24,044 nt of DNA, from assembly GCF_000275845.1 (NCBI RefSeq), contig NW_006766928.1, positions 45,965 to 70,008 on the forward strand, given 5' to 3'. Within the stretch, counting starts at the first letter, position 1, and every line of letters starts with the position of its first letter. Below the pieces are notes generated by a model, which searched no databases, was not told the DNA's origin, and saw nothing but the letters and a program-made list of their open reading frames with translations. This DNA comes from Dichomitus squalens LYAD-421 SS1 (lineage: Eukaryota > Basidiomycota > Agaricomycetes > Polyporales > Polyporaceae). Below are positions 20,081 to 24,044 of the stretch, piece by piece. A program made the translations under genes and the position numbers.

Positions 20081-23000
20081 GGTGGAGGACTGGTGAACGT
20101 TGAGAAGGGAGACTGGAAGTGCGGAAGTTGATTAGAGCAGACAGCGTTGGTGCAATGACGCAGAGAATGGGGTGTTCAGGCCTACCGTTCTCCCCTACTC
20201 GTTCAATATCTTATATAGTACCGACGTCAGGACGCGTTCGTTCTGACCGGAGTGGATTTACGAAGACTAGCGTGGCACTGCAGCCCACATGCCGGCCTAC
20301 AGATGGTGGATGCGGGCGCTGGACTATTCCTCCTTCTGGCATTACGGTGCCCTCATGCAGCGTCGTTGAATCAGCCCAGAGTTCTATTCCGATATCCCAA
20401 ATCGCGAGGCCTACACGATGTGGTCACGTTTTGACAGGGACGGACAGATGGTCGCTGCTCCGCCTTTGTACATGCGCGTCAGGATGAGCGTACTGCATTG
20501 CCTACAAGAACACACGGAGCACTCTGAGTGCAACAAGAAAAGGAAACTGGGAAACGTGTGAATCAGCTCAAGCCATGCTCCGTAGGATGGTGACGCTCAC
20601 GGAAGCAGCTGTTCCTCAGAAGCGACAGAACATCAGTGCCATCGTCCACTCCTCTCGCCGATGAACCTGGAGGCGCTGAATTCGAAGGATCCACTGCAGC
20701 GGTCTTCGCGTGGTGGATCTGCTAAGCGCTTCAAGTATGATCGGGACAGCTATTTCGCAAGCTGTCCACCTTCGTAATCGTGTACCCATTGGGGGAGAAG
20801 TCTAGGCCCTCCTGCACCTTCGCTCGGGAGTCCGCTAGAGCTATGGTATAATTACGAGAAGCTCCGACGCCGGCCGGGATGAGAATATCTAGCTCAAACA
20901 TATAAGTGGGGCAAGTTGCGCCCTCAGATTGAAGACTCACTCGACAGACGACAGACTGAAACCATTCTTGCCAGGCAGCATCGCAAATGAGCACTACACC
21001 AAGATCATAGGAAGTAGGGCAGCCAAAGCAGTGGCCTGCGTAGGATGTGCAGGGAAACCACGCAATCGGCGTGGGAGATTGTTTTGAAATCGGATTTGCG
21101 ATCTGCCAGTGTTGCCTGCATACAAATCGGAGAGGAAGACGTCACGATCAGACTGGTGGGATCGAGCATCTGCTGCGTTAGAAGACGAGGTACAATCCCA
21201 CAACTGGTTCAGGACCGGTGTGCGTTGCTCATCAAATCGTGACGACATCCTTCTGAGTCAACTTGTGGTCCTGGGGCCGGTCCTCTAGGGTGGGAAGGTG
21301 GCTTTGTGGATCGCGCCCGCGAGCAGAAGTCATCCCAATCGATGTGGTCCGCCAGTTTGACAACACATGATACGGATATTTTGGGGGGCACAATTGATAG
21401 CGTCACGAAATGCGAGACCTGCGAAAAGCCAAAATGCCATGACTGGTACGAGATGGTCGAAGGAGATATTGAAAACCCACGCCCCTTGGAGAAATATACT
21501 GCCCGCGATGTGAACCTCGCATTCCACATCGTCCAACTTCGATCCTAGGATCGTAGTGGAGTTGCCGGACTGAGTCTGGTCTTGTAGAGGTCCTTTCCAA
21601 GCGTGGGACATGGCAGACCTGACACCTTCGACACATCGCGAAGAGATGTCGCGACCACATGAGCTCCACTCCGGCTGGCGCAGAGGCCATGCGGGGTGAG
21701 CCCGCGCGACGCGCGAGGAGACTGTCACTGTAGGAGAATGGGGTACCAGTGAACAGCGCGTCAAAGATGATCAGACAGTTTATCCGCCTTCGGTTCTCGC
21801 GCTTTTCAGCACAGGAATGTACTGATGCCCAACGCTCGAACACTGTGCCTACATACCGCATGAAGACAACTCGGAGCAGTGTGAGCCTCCAATCATAGGG
21901 AAATCATAGAAGCCAGATCCATACCTGGCTTGTCTTGGACACTCCACGGCCGATGAAAGGATATAAGTGAATGCCTTGACCTACAGAAGTGGACCACTGG
22001 GGTGTAACCCAGCATTTTTGTTGGTGTGAGTGTCGACGGGCAGGGACGAGTGGCAAACTCCTACTGCACGAAGTACACGCCTCCGTTCCGCATTGGCCCT
22101 GAAAATGCGTCATGTGGTGCGGCAATATGCCGGCATGTGCACTGTACGTCCACAATTGAATGCCGTACGCTACCGCCGCAGAAACGCTGGGGTGGTGGGC
22201 GATTATGGACGTGCGAGCTGAACCGTTTTCTGGAACAGCGCGCATTGCCTCGACCAGTTGACGGTCGGTAAGACTGAAACACAGCCCTAGCAGCGCGGAA
22301 TGTAGAAGTCTGTGTATAATGAGCCATGTGTATAGCTCAGTCTCGCCTGTAGCAACTAGGCCGCTCTGGAAGCTGCCACGTCATGCAGATGGTGGACGTA
22401 TAAGCGAGGCTGGGTGGACGCGACATCCTCTCCGCGAGGCGCGGTTAGGAACTCTCGCGTCCACATGGGCTCCTATCTGCTTCGCGAAGACGCTAAATTT
22501 TCGAGTGCATCGCGTTCTTGCAGCTCACGCGGTCTGCGTCTGGTATATGGGATGGCCTACGGTCCACCGCGTGAGAGAGTCGAGGAAGAATGAGTGTACA
22601 ACACGGTCAGTGTATATGTGCGAATCTCATTTCCGCGTATTGGGGTAAGGGGGGGGGCTTCACGCGCACCGACACTAGAAACGCGTGCCTATATTGCAGC
22701 TCAGCATGCACCGGAGTCATATGTCCTCAATGAGACGATATCAAACCCTTCAAAGATTGTGACCCCGGGCTTCGCGGGTGTTGAAGGTTGATACGAGTCG
22801 GACAGACAGCTCGAAGACTCGGACGGCTTATGTCGAAAAAGGATACTCACCGGCGCTTGCTGTGGCAGGAGCCTTGCCTTCTGCTTCACGAGGTGTCTTG
22901 GCACTGGGTATGCAGATCTGAAGAACTGAGGATGGTAGGCACAATAAGTGAAGCCACCAGGTCTGGCGAGCCTCAGTGAGTTGCAAGCAGCGACTTGCCG

Positions 23001-23403
23001 CACACGATGGTAGCCATCATGATCTCGCGGATCTGGAAACAACATTCCCACGACTCCAACTGGGCCTTCGAACCTTGGTAGTACCTCATGGTCAGAGACT
23101 CCCGAGCGATAGGATAGCCCGCTTTCACCCAGATGAGTGAGGTATGCGATTCATCATTTGTTGCTTGATCAGGTTTGGAGTGAGTTCCCGAGAGGTTTCT
23201 TAGAGAGCACGTTGGTTGAATGGCATGCAGGACCGTCAGAGGGGCAGCGTGATAACTTCTTGGTGGGGCCGTGACTATTAGAACTTGGTGATAGTCACCA
23301 CATCGACGACGAGCGTGGTCTAGAAGGCACACTTCCTTTGTTTCATGTCTGGTTACACCACGTCAGGCATTACTCATGCAATATATTCTCTAGTACGAGT
23401 AGC
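20081..23403. other. 3.3 kb without a confidently recognised gene
   Basis: The first part is the metacaspase upstream region. Beyond it, frames of 80-150 codons occur on both strands without a recognised domain. The best candidates, none convincing, are a minus-strand frame at about 21130-20731 with SYDLGVVLICDAAWQEWF and a plausible 50-nt intron; a plus-strand frame at 21306-21548 with KCETCEKPKCHDWYEMVEG; and a minus-strand frame at 23332-22973. A run of nine G lies at 22649-22657. I could not link these into genes. The region may hold fast-evolving or decayed genes. Confidence 0.45.
20211..20217 (-). promoter_or_regulatory. TATA-like element of the metacaspase gene
   Basis: The minus strand reads TATATAA, 131-137 bp upstream of the metacaspase ATG at 20080. 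The distance is longer than for the other TATA motifs in the window but acceptable if the 5' UTR is about 90-100 nt. It is a match by sequence only. Confidence 0.35.
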
Positions 23404-23473
23404 CTACAACGAGACATACAAACCTCTGGGATATCGGGCCCGATATCCCAGAGGTTTGCATACCTCGTTGTAG
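23404..23473. repeat. 70-bp near-perfect palindrome with no spacer
   Basis: The arms are 23404-23438 and 23439-23473. The inner 20 bp of each arm pair perfectly, around a centre that reads GATATCGGGCCCGATATC. Three mismatches follow among the next five positions, and the outer 10 bp (CTACAACGAG against CTCGTTGTAG) pair perfectly again. The DNA could extrude a cruciform and a transcript would fold into a 35-bp hairpin. It might be a pair of abutting inverted element ends, a very short foldback element, or an assembly fold-back. Confidence 0.85.
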
Positions 23474-23506
23474 TCTCTACCTAGTATGACTATCCAACAT
23501 GGTCAT

Positions 23507-23560
23507 GATACGGATTTGTGATGATGGACTGTATGAGGGAGCGTCAGCTAATCTATGCGA
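23507..23560. repeat. Dispersed repeat, copy 2
   Basis: Begins GATACGGATTTGTGATGATG and ends CTATGCGA; matches 18220-18278 in the same orientation. It starts 33 bp after the 70-bp palindrome. No metacaspase coding sequence is visible beside this copy, so either only the 3' flank was copied or the adjacent coding part has been lost. Confidence 0.75.
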
Positions 23561-23603
23561 AAAAAGATGATAGGATATGCTCTTCATCAGGAAAAACCCC
23601 CTC

Positions 23604-23678
23604 AGCTAATCGAGCTAAGCGAGCTAATTTAGCGCTAAAAAGAGCTATTAGTCCATTAGTCCCATTATTTTAGTCCCC
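23604..23678. repeat. Short tandem array (9-bp AGCTAA units, then TTAGTCC units)
   Basis: Four consecutive 9-bp units begin at 23604: AGCTAATCG, AGCTAAGCG, AGCTAATTT and AGCGCTAAA. They are followed by TTAGTCC at 23648, 23656 and 23670. The patch is AT-rich compared with its surroundings and is non-coding. Clusters of short degenerate repeats like this are typical of subterminal regions of DNA transposons, but no terminal inverted repeat or target duplication is visible. Confidence 0.65.
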
Positions 23679-24044
23679 TACTAATTTAGAGCCATTACTT
23701 GCGTTACTGACCGAAGTGCTCTGCAGCGGCAGTCGTTCGGGATCTTCAAGCATCCATTCATGCAGTCATAGGTGTTATATAGACGATGATCTGATTCACT
23801 TGGAGACAGTACATATTACAAGACTATGTATATACGTTTACGACCTCCTAGATGTACTAAGTCCCCACGCCATATCCTAAATGCAACCTCGTCCCGACTA
23901 TGTAGAGTACCACCACACGGCAGGGACCCTTTGCCCCAAAGCTAAGAATGTAGAGGCTCACCTAATAACAGGACAAAACGCTGACTGCAGTTGCACGATG
24001 ATATATGAAAACGACCTACCTTCAGTGTTACGCTACACACCCCG
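23679..24044. other. Right end of window, nothing recognised
   Basis: About 370 bp with no supported coding frame, RNA gene or repeat on either strand. A gene starting or ending beyond the right edge cannot be excluded. Confidence 0.5.

Noticed and set aside
1..24044. tRNA, rRNA, CRISPR, bacterial ribosome binding sites or operons
   Set aside because: No tRNA B-box in a cloverleaf context, no rRNA, and no regularly spaced repeats were seen; the intron-rich genes show that the DNA is fungal.

Overview
The window looks like nuclear DNA of a basidiomycete (Agaricomycetes-type) fungus. The protein-coding genes are cut by many short introns, mostly 41-85 nt with GTRNGT-like donors and AG acceptors. 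One gene belongs to a WW-like/transmembrane family I know only from mushroom-forming fungi and their relatives. Two conserved eukaryotic housekeeping genes, a metacaspase and a Ty1/copia retrotransposon are also present. All spliced models were built by hand from splice signals, reading phase and family similarity; none has transcript support here.

Layout, left to right. 1-1817: 5' part of a Ty1/copia element on the minus strand, with LTR, half-tRNA primer-binding site, and intact Gag, zinc knuckle and start of protease; it runs off the left edge. 1917-2303: weak two-exon candidate, minus strand. About 2.3-6.86 kb: no recognisable gene. 6860-8724: 8-exon gene for a WW-like protein with C-terminal membrane segments, minus strand. 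9185-9978: small acidic disordered protein in four exons, plus strand, divergent from the WW gene. 9979-11439: nothing recognised. 11440-14213: rpn3, a 26S proteasome lid subunit, minus strand, five exons, one intron 851 nt long. 14514-15392: NDUFAF2/B17.2-like complex I assembly factor, plus strand, six exons, divergent from rpn3 across 300 bp. 15393-18301: no recognised gene, but a 167-bp element with 33-bp terminal inverted repeats at 16620-16786. 18302-20080: metacaspase, minus strand, 15 exons with complete catalytic dyad motifs. 20081-24044: no confident gene, but a 70-bp near-perfect palindrome, a second copy of a repeat found just 3' of the metacaspase, and a short AGCTAA-type tandem array.

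There is no operon logic, as expected for a fungus. The functional pairings are two divergent promoters: WW gene/small acidic gene, and proteasome lid/complex I assembly. The most unusual items are the finely split metacaspase with a Cys-Cys-His active site, the inflated rpn3 intron that can be read through in frame for about 104 codons, the inverted-repeat element, and the long palindrome beside a repeat shared with the metacaspase 3' flank.
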